Of a stretch of 64,000 nucleotides of DNA, positions 37,534 through 46,458 are shown one piece after another (the first letter of the stretch is position 1; each line of letters begins with the position of its first letter). The position numbers were made by a program, and so were the translations under genes. A model generated the notes under the pieces. It was given only the letters and a program-made list of their open reading frames with translations, did no database searches and was not told the DNA's origin. This DNA comes from Kutzneria buriramensis (GTDB lineage: Bacteria; Actinomycetota; Actinomycetes; Mycobacteriales; Pseudonocardiaceae), in assembly GCF_003387475.1 (NCBI RefSeq), contig NZ_QUNO01000012.1, forward strand, positions 310,001 to 374,000, in the 5' to 3' direction.

Positions 37534-38052
37534 GTGGGTCAGAGCGCGAAGCGTAGTGACGAGTTGGCACGGCAGCTGTACGGCCGCTACCGGCGGCCGC
37601 TACTCGGCTACGTGTTGCGAGCCGTGCGAGGCGACTACCAGTACGCCGAGGACATCGTGCAAGAGACGTTGTTGCGCGCGTGGAAGCACTCAGACTCGCT
37701 GGAACCCGAGCAGGCCGGCCCGTGGCTGTACACGGTCGCCCGCAACCTCATCATCTCCGGCCACCGCCGCAAGGAGGCCCGAGCACCTGAGGTTCCGCTG
37801 GAGACCGATGAGCTCCCGTCGGGCTCCGACGAACTGGATCACGTATTGCAGGCCTGGCAGATTGCCGAGGCGATGCGGTCGCTCAGTCATGACCATCGCC
37901 AGGTCATCGTGGAGCTGTACTACTGCCGTCGGACGGTGTCCGAGGCTGCAACCGTGTTGGGCGTCCCCGCGGGCACGGTCAAGTCGCGCTGCTTCTACGC
38001 GTTGCGCGCGCTTCGGGGAGCGTTGGAGGAGCGGGGGGTGACCGAGCTATGA
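37534..38052 (+). CDS. ECF RNA polymerase sigma factor (SigL-like)
   Basis: This 172-residue sigma-70 factor has only regions 2 and 4. Region 2 is seen in LYGRYRRPLLGYVLRAVRGDYQYAEDIVQETLLRAWKH, and region 4 in LSHDHRQVIVELYYCRRTVSEAATVLGVPAGTVKSR. It resembles mycobacterial SigL. The anti-sigma gene overlaps its stop (ATGA), so the factor is likely held inactive at the membrane until release. GTG 37534 is the chosen start. Confidence 0.92.
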   Translation: MGQSAKRSDELARQLYGRYRRPLLGYVLRAVRGDYQYAEDIVQETLLRAWKHSDSLEPEQAGPWLYTVARNLIISGHRRKEARAPEVPLETDELPSGSDELDHVLQAWQIAEAMRSLSHDHRQVIVELYYCRRTVSEAATVLGVPAGTVKSRCFYALRALRGALEERGVTEL

Positions 38053-38954
38053 GTTGCCAGCACTCAGTATCCCTTGGCGTCTACGTGCTTGGCTCCCTCG
38101 AACCGGGGGAGCGCTCGCAGATGGAGCGCCATCTCGCCGGATGTCCGTTCTGCCAGCAGGAACTGGTGCGGTTCTCACCGCTGCCGGGCCTGCTGGGGCG
38201 GATCTCCTTGGCAGACTTGGAGGACATCGACGGGTTCGACCTGGACCCGGCCTCGCTCGGCCCGCCGGGCGATCCAGGCCTGACCGACCACCTCGACATG
38301 AGCAACGTGCAGCTGCCCGAGCATCCGTCCATGCCGCTGCCCCGGCCGCGGCCGCTCAACCCGGGCATGGGACGGGCGCCGGAGCCGAACCTGGGGCGTC
38401 ACCTGGTGCCGCCGGTGCCGGAGCAGCCGCGACCGCCGCAGCGGCCGGCCGCCCCGGCCGCCAAGGCCCCGCAGCGGCCGGAACCGCCGGCGCCGCAGTC
38501 CAAGGGGCCGGCCAACCGGCGGCGCAAGGACACCGATCGCAAGACCAGTCGGCGCAACTTCCTTGCCATGGCGGCGATCCTGGTCGCGGCGGTGGGTCTG
38601 AGCGCGGTGTTCGTGCAGCGCTCGCTGTCCAGCACGCCGGACGTGGCCCAGCCGACCGCGGTGTGGCAGTCCACCGACGCGACCAGCAAGGTGACCGCGG
38701 CCGCGGCCCTCACCAGCAAGGGCTGGGGCACGCAGGTGAGCCTGAGCGTGTCCAACCTGCCCGCCGGCCAGGTGTGCCAGCTGGTGGTGCACAACAAGAA
38801 CGGGCAGACCCAGAGCGCCGGCTGGTGGCGCAACGGCAACGAGAGCGACAGCCAGGTGCCGGTGGCGACCTCCTACGCCATCGGGGAGATCGACCGGATG
38901 GACGTGGTGACGATGGACCACAAGCTGCTGGTGGACATCACGCCGAAGGCCTGA
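38049..38954 (+). CDS. Anti-sigma factor with zinc-binding ZAS domain
   Basis: This 301-residue protein has an N-terminal anti-sigma domain with the zinc motif H28xxxC32xxC35 (HLAGCPFC) plus an upstream Cys3/His5. A long Pro-rich linker (about 95-155) leads to one membrane helix (FLAMAAILVAAVGLSAVFVQ, about 175-195) and an extracytoplasmic C-terminal domain (about 200-301). The layout is that of RslA, which holds SigL and lets it go when the zinc thiols are oxidised. Thiol stress is an inferred, not shown, signal here. Confidence 0.9.
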   Translation: MSCQHSVSLGVYVLGSLEPGERSQMERHLAGCPFCQQELVRFSPLPGLLGRISLADLEDIDGFDLDPASLGPPGDPGLTDHLDMSNVQLPEHPSMPLPRPRPLNPGMGRAPEPNLGRHLVPPVPEQPRPPQRPAAPAAKAPQRPEPPAPQSKGPANRRRKDTDRKTSRRNFLAMAAILVAAVGLSAVFVQRSLSSTPDVAQPTAVWQSTDATSKVTAAAALTSKGWGTQVSLSVSNLPAGQVCQLVVHNKNGQTQSAGWWRNGNESDSQVPVATSYAIGEIDRMDVVTMDHKLLVDITPKA

Positions 38955-38964
38955 TATCGCAGGA

Positions 38965-38998
38965 GAAAGGGCCGGCCCGCACGCGGGCCGGCCCTTTC
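38965..38998. terminator. Bidirectional terminator hairpin
   Basis: Sixteen-nt arms from GAAAGGGCCGGCCCGC, separated by two bases, lie between the converging anti-sigma and amidase genes. Confidence 0.85.
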
Positions 38999-39007
38999 GA
39001 CGCGGTG

Positions 39008-40918
39008 TCAGAGCGCGGGCACCAGCCGCACGTCGTCGGCGTTGACGAACTCGACGCGGTGTCCGTACTGGATCTCGTAGTAGCGCAGCTTGCCCACCAC
39101 CGGCTTGTTCTTCGTGCCGGTCGGGTCGTACACCGTCGGCAGGTACTCGGCCGGCGCGACGCCGCCGAACACGTAGAACTGCCCGGCCGACAGCGTGTAC
39201 GGCTGCGGCACGATCGGCTGCGGCGTCGCACCCACCGGGTAGGCCGAGGCCTCCGGGTAGGCGCGGCCGTAGACCGGCACGGATGCCTTGCCGTCCTTGG
39301 GAGTCACGACGAAGCCGGCCGCGAAGACGGCGTCGCGGGCGTGGAACCAGCCCTTCTGGCCGAGGTACCAGATGGCCACCCAGTCGCCCTGCCGGTCGGC
39401 GATCGCGTACTGCTGGCCGGTGGCCACCCGGCTGCCGACGTCGTTGACGTCCATGGTCTGCGGCGTGCCGCCCGGGTGCAGGCCGATGTCGCCCAGCAGC
39501 GGCGAGTCGTCGCTGGGCTGTGAGTGCAGGATCACCTCGCTGGAACCCCTTGCCGGGCAAGGCGTTCCGGCGGTGGTGCAGCCGGTGAACGGCACGTTGT
39601 TGGACGCCATGTCCGGCCGGACCGTCAGCATGCCGAACGCCGGGATCGGCAGCGACGGGAACCGCGGCGCGCCCAGCAGGTCGAAGTAGTGGTCCCAGTC
39701 CCAGTACGGGCCGGGATCCGTGTGCTGGCCCGGAATGTACGGCCCGGTGATGCCGGGAACGTTGTCGTGGCCCAGGATGTGCTGCCGGTTGAGCGGAATC
39801 TGGTACTTGGCGGCCAGGTAGCGGACCAGCTTCGCCGACGAGCGGTACATCGCCTCGGTGTACCAGCCGGACTGGGCCAGGAAGCCCTCGTGCTCGATGC
39901 CGATGGAGCGGGAGTTGATGTACCAGTTGCCGGCGTGCCAGGCCACGTCCTTGGCCAGCACGTGCTGGTCGACGTGCCCGTCCTGGGACCGGATGGTGTA
40001 GTTCCAGCTGACGTAGGTGGGGTCCTGGATCAGCTTGAGCGTGGTGTCCCAGCTGCCCTCGGTGTCGTGGATGACGATGTAGTCGATCTTCTGTGTGGCC
40101 GGCCGGTCGGACGTGTCGTGGTTGCCGTAGTCGTCCGGGCCCGGGCCGTACTGGGCGTACGCGGCCGGGTCGAGCTCGCAGGCCAGGCGCGCCGGGCACT
40201 CCGCGCCGTTGGAGGAGGTCGGCGTCAGGTGCAGGTCGGCCAGCTGGCCGGTGTTCGCCTGCACGGCGTCGGGACTCAGCGTGACGAGCTGGCCGTCGTC
40301 TGTGGTCCGCGTCTCACCCTGCTGGATGGTCTCGAACACCTCGTCGGCGAAGTCGCGCGCGGAGCCTTCGTCGGTGGCGCCGCTGTACTTCGCCACCGCG
40401 GCGTACCAGTCGCCGATGCTGTCACCCTGAGGGTGCAACTGCTTCTGGTACGAAGAGAGCAGTGCCGCGCCGGCGCGGATGTTCTGCGCGGGGTCGCTGC
40501 GCACGGCTGCCGCGGTGGTGCCGGCGAGCTGCGCGGCCTGCTGGACGGTCTGGAGCGCCGCCGCCGGCACTCCAGCGGGGGCGGGCGCAGGGTGCAGCGT
40601 CGGGCGGCTGTCGTCACCGCGGGCGTCGCTCTGGTCGAACTCGGTGCTCTTGACGGTGTCGGCGGTCGCGAAATCGGTGAGGTGCATGGGGCCGTAACCG
40701 GCGGCCACGCTGGGCGTGCCGGCGTAGGTGTTCCACTGCGACTCCATGTACGACACGCCGAGCAGCACCTGCGCCGGCACGCCGAACTCGGCGGCCGCGG
40801 CGGCGTACTGCTGCTGTCTGTCGGAGGTCTGGGGCGTTGCGGCGGGGGCCGTGCCGGCGAGCGGCAGCAGCAGCGCTACGCTGGCCGCGGTCGCCATCAC
40901 GGCGGGGATTCTGGGCAT
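39008..40918 (-). CDS. Secreted peptidoglycan hydrolase: lysozyme-like plus Amidase_2
   Basis: ATG 40918 has GGAGA eight bases upstream and gives 636 residues with a signal peptide (AVMATAASVALLLPLAGTAPA). Two enzyme-like domains follow. The N-terminal one (about 35-180) looks like a lysozyme-like or SLT fold (GVPAQVLLGVSYMESQW, GYGPMHLTD). The second (about 270-430) is Amidase_2, with VIHDTEGSW (zinc His), QHILGHDNVPG and GQHTDPGP. The rest (about 450-636) is beta-rich and may bind the wall. It should cut both the stem peptide and perhaps the glycan. A longer frame upstream is not the start. Confidence 0.85.
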   Translation of the reverse strand: MPRIPAVMATAASVALLLPLAGTAPAATPQTSDRQQQYAAAAAEFGVPAQVLLGVSYMESQWNTYAGTPSVAAGYGPMHLTDFATADTVKSTEFDQSDARGDDSRPTLHPAPAPAGVPAAALQTVQQAAQLAGTTAAAVRSDPAQNIRAGAALLSSYQKQLHPQGDSIGDWYAAVAKYSGATDEGSARDFADEVFETIQQGETRTTDDGQLVTLSPDAVQANTGQLADLHLTPTSSNGAECPARLACELDPAAYAQYGPGPDDYGNHDTSDRPATQKIDYIVIHDTEGSWDTTLKLIQDPTYVSWNYTIRSQDGHVDQHVLAKDVAWHAGNWYINSRSIGIEHEGFLAQSGWYTEAMYRSSAKLVRYLAAKYQIPLNRQHILGHDNVPGITGPYIPGQHTDPGPYWDWDHYFDLLGAPRFPSLPIPAFGMLTVRPDMASNNVPFTGCTTAGTPCPARGSSEVILHSQPSDDSPLLGDIGLHPGGTPQTMDVNDVGSRVATGQQYAIADRQGDWVAIWYLGQKGWFHARDAVFAAGFVVTPKDGKASVPVYGRAYPEASAYPVGATPQPIVPQPYTLSAGQFYVFGGVAPAEYLPTVYDPTGTKNKPVVGKLRYYEIQYGHRVEFVNADDVRLVPAL

Positions 40919-41111
40919 GGCGGGGCTCTCCTGGGTAGCCGGAACACTGCATACCGTGACCCCGGCCGCCGTGGCCGTCAAGAACTGACACACAAAAGGC
41001 CCGTCTCAGTTCCTTTTTCACCATTCGGCCCAGCGTGCGACTGGTGCGGCCGTACGGCGGGTACCCTCACGCGATAACCCGGCCGGAACCATCTACCGAC
41101 AAGGCGTTGAC

Positions 41112-44100
41112 GTGCACCTGAAGAGCCTGACGCTGAAGGGCTTCAAGTCCTTCGCCTCGGCGACGACGCTGCGCCTGGAGCCGGGTATCACCTGTGTCGT
41201 CGGCCCGAACGGGTCGGGCAAGTCGAACGTGCTGGACGCGCTGCGCTGGGTGATGGGCGAGGGCAGCGCCAAGGGCCTGCGCGGCGGCAAGATGGAGGAC
41301 GTCATCTTCGCCGGCACGGCCGGCCGCGCGCCGCTGGGCCGCGCCGAGGTGACGCTGACCATCGACAACTCCGACGGCGCGCTGCCCATCGACTACACCG
41401 AGGTGTCGATCACCCGCCGGATGTTCCGCGAGGGCGCCACCGAGTACGAGATCAACGGCAACTCCTGCCGGCTGCTGGACATCCAGGAGCTGCTGTCCGA
41501 CTCCGGCATCGGCCGCGAGATGCACGTCATCGTCGGCCAGGGCCAGCTGGCGGCGATCCTGGAGTCCAAGCCCGAGGAGCGCCGCGCCTTCGTCGAGGAG
41601 GCCGCCGGCGTCCTCAAGCACCGCAAGCGCAAGGAGAAGGCGCTCCGCAAGCTGGACGCCATGCAGGCCAACCTGACCCGGTTGACCGACCTGACCGCGG
41701 AGCTGCGGCGTCAGCTCAAGCCGCTGGGCAAGCAGGCCGAGATCGCCCGCAAGGCGCAGGCCGTGCAGGCCGAGCTGCGCGACTCCCGGCTCCGCCTGTA
41801 CGCCGACGACCTGGTCACCCAGCGCGGCGAGCTGCACCGCGACGAGGCCGACGAGGCGGCGGCGCGGGCCCGGCGCACCGAGGTGGAGCAGCTGCTCCAG
41901 CTGGCCACGGCCAAGCAGTCCGAGCTGGAGCAGTTGGTCGCCGAGGACGCGCCCGTGCTCCAGCAGGCCCAGGACACCTGGTACCGGCTGTCGGCGCTGG
42001 AGGAGCGGCTGCGCGGCACCGTGCGGCTGGCCATGGAGCGCGCCCGGCACCTGTCGGCCGCGCCCGAGGCGTCCCGCGGTGGCCGCGACCCGGAGGAGCT
42101 GGAGGCCGAGGCCGAGCAGACCGCCGAGCGTGAGGCCGAGCTGAACGAGGCCGTCACCGAGGCCCGGATCGTGCTGGCCGAGAGCTCCGAGCGGCGCGCC
42201 GAGCTGGAGCGCATGGTCACCGCCGCCGAGAAGGCGCATCTGGCCGCGGTGCGGCTGATCGCCGACCGGCGCGAGGGCCTGGCCCGGCTGACCGGCCAGG
42301 TGGAGGCGTTGCGCAGCAAGAACAACGCGTCCGCGGAGGAGATCGAGCGGCTGTCCACCTCGCTGGCCGAGGCCGGCGAACGGGCCGAGATCGCCCGCGT
42401 CGAGCTGGCCGAGCAGCAGGAGGTCACCGGCACCGAGGACGAGGGCGACGTCGGCCTGGACGACCGGCACCAGCAGGCCGTCGAGGCCGAGAAGGTGGCC
42501 CGCGCCCGGGTCGAGGAGCTGGTCAAGGCCGAGCGGTCCGCCGACAAGGAGATCTCGTCCTGGAAGGCGCGCGTGGACGCGCTGTCGCTGGGGCTGACCC
42601 GCAAGGACGGCGCGGGCGCGCTGCTCGCCGCCGGCGATCGGCTGCCGGGCCTGCTCGGCTCCGTCGCCGCGCTGCTGACCGTCGAGGCCGGCGCCGAGGT
42701 CGCCCTCGCGGCAGCCTTGGGTCCGGTCGCCGACGCCATCGCCGTCGGCGGCGGTTCGGACGCCATCGCCGCCTTGCAACTGCTTCGCACGTCCGACTCC
42801 GGCCGGGCAGGGTTGCTCATCGGCTCCGGCGGGCCGTTGCCTGATCGTTCGACCTGGCCGTCGCTGCCGCCAGGCGCGCGGTGGGCCGTCGATCTCGTAC
42901 GGGCCCCGGAGGCGCTGCGGCCGGCGGTGGAGCGGGCTCTGGAGAAGCTGGCCGTCGTCGACGACCTCGCCGCCGCGCAGTCACTCGTCGCGCTCGGGCT
43001 GCGCGCCGCCACCCGCGAGGGTGACGTGCTCGGCGCCGACTGGGCGATCGGCGGCTCGGGGCGTGCGCAGAGCACCATCGAGGTGCAGGCCGCCGTGGAC
43101 GAGGCGCAGGACAAGCTGGGTGCCGCCGAGCGGGCGCTGGAGCACGCGAGCGCCGCGCTGGCCGGCGCCCGTGCCGAGCAGCAGACCCGCCGGGACGAGG
43201 TCGGCGAGCTCAAGGAGCAGCTGAACGAGGCCAAGGTCCGGCGGGCCCGGTCCGGCGAGCGGATCAACCGGCTCAAGCAGGCGGTGCGGTCGGCCGAGGC
43301 CGAGGTGGAGCGGATCGGCGCCCAGCGGGTGAAGCTGGAGCAGGCCCGCGAGGACGCCGTCGGCAAGCTCGCGGAGTTGGAGGAGCGGCTCGCGGCCGTG
43401 CAGGAGGAGGCCGTCGAGGAGGAGCCGGACACGGCCGAGCGCGACGAGGCGGCCAACCAGCTCCACCACGCCCGGCAGGCCGAGATGGACGCCCGGCTGT
43501 CGCTGCGGACCGCCGAGGAGCGGGCGCGGGCGTTGCAGGGCAAGGCCGAGCAGCTGCGCCGGGCCGCCCGGGCCGAGCGGGAGGCCCGTGAACGGGCCGA
43601 GCGGGCCCGTGCCGCGCGGGTGCGTGGCGCGGCCGTCGCCAATGCCGTTGTGTCCGGCGGTGAAACCGCCCTGGAGCGGATCGCGCTGTCGCTGCACCGC
43701 GCCGCCGCCGACCGGGATGCCGCACAGGCCCGCCGCGCCGACCGCGAGGCCGCGCTGGGCACTGTCCGCGGGCGGGTTCGGGAACTCACCACCGAGTTGG
43801 AGAAGCTCACCGACGCCGTGCACCGCGACGAGGTCGTGCGGGCCGAGCAGCGGCTGCGGCTGGAGCAGCTGGAAACCAAGATCGCCGACGACTTCGGCAT
43901 CGGCCTCGACGACCTGATCAGCGAGTACGGCCCCGACGCCATGGTGCCGCCCACGCCGACCGAGCTGGCCGAGTACGAGGCCGCCAAGGAGCAGGGCGAG
44001 CAGGTCACTGCGCCGCAGCCGATGCCGTACAACCGGGACGTGCAGGCGCGGCGGGCCAAACGGGCCGAGCGCGACCTGGCCCAGCTCGGCAAGGTCAACC

Positions 44101-44900
44101 CGCTGGCGCTGGAGGAGTTCGCCGCGCTCGAGGAGCGCTACAAGTTCCTGTCCACACAGCTGGAGGACCTCAAGGCGACCCGCCGCGACCTGCTGACCGT
44201 GGTCAAGGAGGTCGACGACAAGATCCTCGAGGTCTTCACCGAGGCCTACTGGGACGTGGCCCGCGAGTTCGAGACCGTGTTCAAGGTGCTGTTCCCGGGC
44301 GGCGAGGGCAAGCTCGTGCTCACCGAGCCCGACGACATGCTCACCACCGGCATCGAGCTGGAGGCCCGCCCGCCCGGCAAGAAGGTCAAGCGGCTTTCCC
44401 TGCTGTCCGGCGGCGAGAAGTCCCTGGCCGCGGTGGCCATGCTGGTCGCGATCTTCCGCGCCCGCCCGTCGCCCTTCTACGTCATGGACGAGGTCGAGGC
44501 CGCGCTGGACGACACCAACCTGCGCCGGCTGATCAGCCTGTTCGAGCAGCTGCGGGAGAAGTCGCAGCTGATCATCATCACGCACCAGAAGCCGACCATG
44601 GAGATCGCCGACGCGTTGTACGGCGTGTCCATGCGCGGCGACGGCATCAGCGCGGTGATCTCGCAGCGGCTGCGCGGCGGCAAGGCGGAACGCGTGGCGG
44701 AGAAGCCGGCCGGGGCGGCGGATGTCCCCAAGGCTCCCGTCGACGTGAGCGATGCTGAGATCGCGGAGGTTCCCGTCGAGGTCAGTCCGAGCCCCGCTCA
44801 AGCCGGCGTGACCGAGGACGTCGGCGCCGAGGGCGCCGTGACCGAGGTCGATCCCGTTGCGGCGGAGGCGAATCAAGAGCCGGCGTCCGACGATATGTGA
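41112..44900 (+). CDS. smc: Chromosome segregation protein SMC
   Basis: This 1262-residue ATPase condenses and helps separate chromosomes with ScpAB. The Walker A is GPNGSGKSNVLDALRWVMG. Coiled coils flank the hinge (about 510-680), and the C-terminal signature is LSLLSGGEKSLAAVAM with Walker B FYVMDEVEAALDD. A ~70-residue acidic Pro/Val/Ala tail follows the conserved GGKAE end and is not part of the usual ATPase head. The start is GTG 41112. ftsY follows in the mycobacterial order, but here an 11.7-kb accessory block separates them. Only three bases lie between its stop and the converging Crp-type gene. Confidence 0.97.
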   Translation: MHLKSLTLKGFKSFASATTLRLEPGITCVVGPNGSGKSNVLDALRWVMGEGSAKGLRGGKMEDVIFAGTAGRAPLGRAEVTLTIDNSDGALPIDYTEVSITRRMFREGATEYEINGNSCRLLDIQELLSDSGIGREMHVIVGQGQLAAILESKPEERRAFVEEAAGVLKHRKRKEKALRKLDAMQANLTRLTDLTAELRRQLKPLGKQAEIARKAQAVQAELRDSRLRLYADDLVTQRGELHRDEADEAAARARRTEVEQLLQLATAKQSELEQLVAEDAPVLQQAQDTWYRLSALEERLRGTVRLAMERARHLSAAPEASRGGRDPEELEAEAEQTAEREAELNEAVTEARIVLAESSERRAELERMVTAAEKAHLAAVRLIADRREGLARLTGQVEALRSKNNASAEEIERLSTSLAEAGERAEIARVELAEQQEVTGTEDEGDVGLDDRHQQAVEAEKVARARVEELVKAERSADKEISSWKARVDALSLGLTRKDGAGALLAAGDRLPGLLGSVAALLTVEAGAEVALAAALGPVADAIAVGGGSDAIAALQLLRTSDSGRAGLLIGSGGPLPDRSTWPSLPPGARWAVDLVRAPEALRPAVERALEKLAVVDDLAAAQSLVALGLRAATREGDVLGADWAIGGSGRAQSTIEVQAAVDEAQDKLGAAERALEHASAALAGARAEQQTRRDEVGELKEQLNEAKVRRARSGERINRLKQAVRSAEAEVERIGAQRVKLEQAREDAVGKLAELEERLAAVQEEAVEEEPDTAERDEAANQLHHARQAEMDARLSLRTAEERARALQGKAEQLRRAARAEREARERAERARAARVRGAAVANAVVSGGETALERIALSLHRAAADRDAAQARRADREAALGTVRGRVRELTTELEKLTDAVHRDEVVRAEQRLRLEQLETKIADDFGIGLDDLISEYGPDAMVPPTPTELAEYEAAKEQGEQVTAPQPMPYNRDVQARRAKRAERDLAQLGKVNPLALEEFAALEERYKFLSTQLEDLKATRRDLLTVVKEVDDKILEVFTEAYWDVAREFETVFKVLFPGGEGKLVLTEPDDMLTTGIELEARPPGKKVKRLSLLSGGEKSLAAVAMLVAIFRARPSPFYVMDEVEAALDDTNLRRLISLFEQLREKSQLIIITHQKPTMEIADALYGVSMRGDGISAVISQRLRGGKAERVAEKPAGAADVPKAPVDVSDAEIAEVPVEVSPSPAQAGVTEDVGAEGAVTEVDPVAAEANQEPASDDM

Positions 44901-44903
44901 GTG

Positions 44904-45578
44904 CTACCCGGCGCGCTCCATCAGCGTGTCCGGCCGCAGCACCACGATTTGCTGTCGGTTGGTGGTGATCACTCCGTCGTCGCGCAGCACCCGCAACGCA
45001 CGCACCACCGCCTTGCGCGAGGCGGCGATCGCCCCGGCGATGTCCTCCTGACTGAACGGGACAGTGATCGTGATGCCGTCGCCGGACGCCTTTCCGTCCT
45101 GGGCCACGAGTTCCGCCAGGAACGCGGTCAGCCGCTGGGCGACCGTGCTGCCGCCGAACTCGCTGCGCCGCTGGCTCGCGCTGCGCAGCCGCGCGCAGAC
45201 GACCTTCAGCACCGCGTGCGCGATCGCCGGATTGCCGCCCAGGATGGCGTTGAACTTGGCCGGTGGGATGCGCAGCACCTGTAGGCCGTCGATGGCCACC
45301 ACGGTCGCCGACCGCGGCTTGTTGTCGATGGCCGACATCTCACCGATGATGTCGCCGGGTCTTCGCACGGCCAGTACCGACTCGTAGCCGGTTGGCGAGA
45401 TCGCGACGACCTTTGCCCGGCCCGCCAACAGGATCAGCGCCGCGCCGGCGCAGTCGCCCTGGCTGAGCAGCCGGGTGCCGGCCGGGTGGTAGTGCGTCGT
45501 GCCGGCGGCCTCCAGGATTCGCCGTTCCGCCGCGGTCAGCAGGGCCCACAGCGTGCCGGAGTGGTATGCCGGGTCCAT
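44904..45578 (-). CDS. Crp/Fnr-family transcriptional regulator
   Basis: This 224-residue protein has a cyclic-nucleotide-binding domain (about 8-120; RLLSQGDCAGAALILLAGRAKVV, VRRPGDIIGEMSAIDNKPRSATVVA) and a Crp-type helix-turn-helix (about 145-220; SQEDIAGAIAASRKAVVRALRVLRDDGVI). The ligand motif GEMSAIDNKPRSA resembles the cAMP-contact loop (GExxLxxxxxRxA). It is divergent from the cyclase-like gene at 45736, a suggestive layout given the ligand type. RBS AGGAGG is present. Confidence 0.9.
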   Translation of the reverse strand: MDPAYHSGTLWALLTAAERRILEAAGTTHYHPAGTRLLSQGDCAGAALILLAGRAKVVAISPTGYESVLAVRRPGDIIGEMSAIDNKPRSATVVAIDGLQVLRIPPAKFNAILGGNPAIAHAVLKVVCARLRSASQRRSEFGGSTVAQRLTAFLAELVAQDGKASGDGITITVPFSQEDIAGAIAASRKAVVRALRVLRDDGVITTNRQQIVVLRPDTLMERAG

Positions 45579-45735
45579 GAGCCCCTCCTGATGTCACGTT
45601 CATAACGGCCGGATGAACCAGCGCCGTGTGGGTCAGATGAGGCAGACCCCATACCGCGTCGGTGCCAGGTTGGTCGTCGCACGAGCGGGTGAATTCGATA
45701 GCCGCCGCGCACGGATCTCCACCCAGAGGGAGCAC

Positions 45736-46458
45736 ATGTTCACCAATCCGGAGTATCGACCGATGTTCGCCGTCGATGTCGAACGGTCCAGCGGCCGGGG
45801 CAACGTCGCGATGATGCGGTACCAGGAGGCGTTGTTCGCGCAGCTGCGCGAGGCGTTCGCCACCAGCCGTATCGACTGGGACGCCTGTCATCGCGAGGAC
45901 CTCGGCGACGGCGTGCTTGTCATTGCCCCGCAGGGGGTCGCCAAGTCCAGCCTGATCCATCCCCTTGCCGCCGACCTCGCCGGCCGGCTGCGATCCTACA
46001 ACCGCACCGCTGGCGACAGCACCAAGATCCGCATCCGGATGGCGCTGCACGCCGGGGACGTGCACGTCCAGGACGGCCGGATCGTGGGGCGCCCCCTCGA
46101 GGTGCTGGCGCGACTGCTCGACGCCCCGCCTGGTCGCGAGGCGCTGCGGGCCGCCCCTGAGTCCGCGACGGTGCTTCTCCTTGTCTCCCAACACGTCTAT
46201 GAGGAGACGGTGCAGCACGGCTATCCCGGCATCGACCCCGAGACGTTCACGAAGGTGCGCTACACCGTGAAGGAGACCACCGGCGACGCCTGGCTGCACC
46301 TGCCCGGCCACCACGTCGTGGTGCCGGCCGGGTCGTCGGTCGCCGACGTGCTCGCCGGCAACCCGGCGAACGTCCAGCACAACACGGTCACCGGTTCGGG
46401 CGTGATGTTCAACAACCAGAGCGGCTCGCAGCACATCTACGGCAGGGACGCGCGATGA
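45736..46458 (+). CDS. Class III nucleotide-cyclase-like protein with C-terminal amyloid-like motif
   Basis: ATG 45736 has AGAGGGAG five bases upstream and gives 240 residues. The fold matches class III nucleotide cyclases: FAVDVERSSG holds Asp14 and HREDLGDGV holds Asp58, the two metal-binding acidic residues. MALHAGDVHVQDGRIVGRPLEVLARLLDA corresponds to the region that holds the transition-state Asn and Arg. The Asn position looks replaced, so it may be inactive or altered. The last ~28 residues contain QHNT, a Gly-rich stretch, NNQSG and QHIYG. The same pattern opens the next protein. The two genes overlap by four bases (ATGA). A signalling role through this motif is inferred. Confidence 0.75.
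   Translation: MFTNPEYRPMFAVDVERSSGRGNVAMMRYQEALFAQLREAFATSRIDWDACHREDLGDGVLVIAPQGVAKSSLIHPLAADLAGRLRSYNRTAGDSTKIRIRMALHAGDVHVQDGRIVGRPLEVLARLLDAPPGREALRAAPESATVLLLVSQHVYEETVQHGYPGIDPETFTKVRYTVKETTGDAWLHLPGHHVVVPAGSSVADVLAGNPANVQHNTVTGSGVMFNNQSGSQHIYGRDAR

Noticed and set aside
40919-41111. TTGACG with TATGCA as a promoter for the amidase gene
   Set aside because: The spacing is about 22 bp, too long for a standard promoter.
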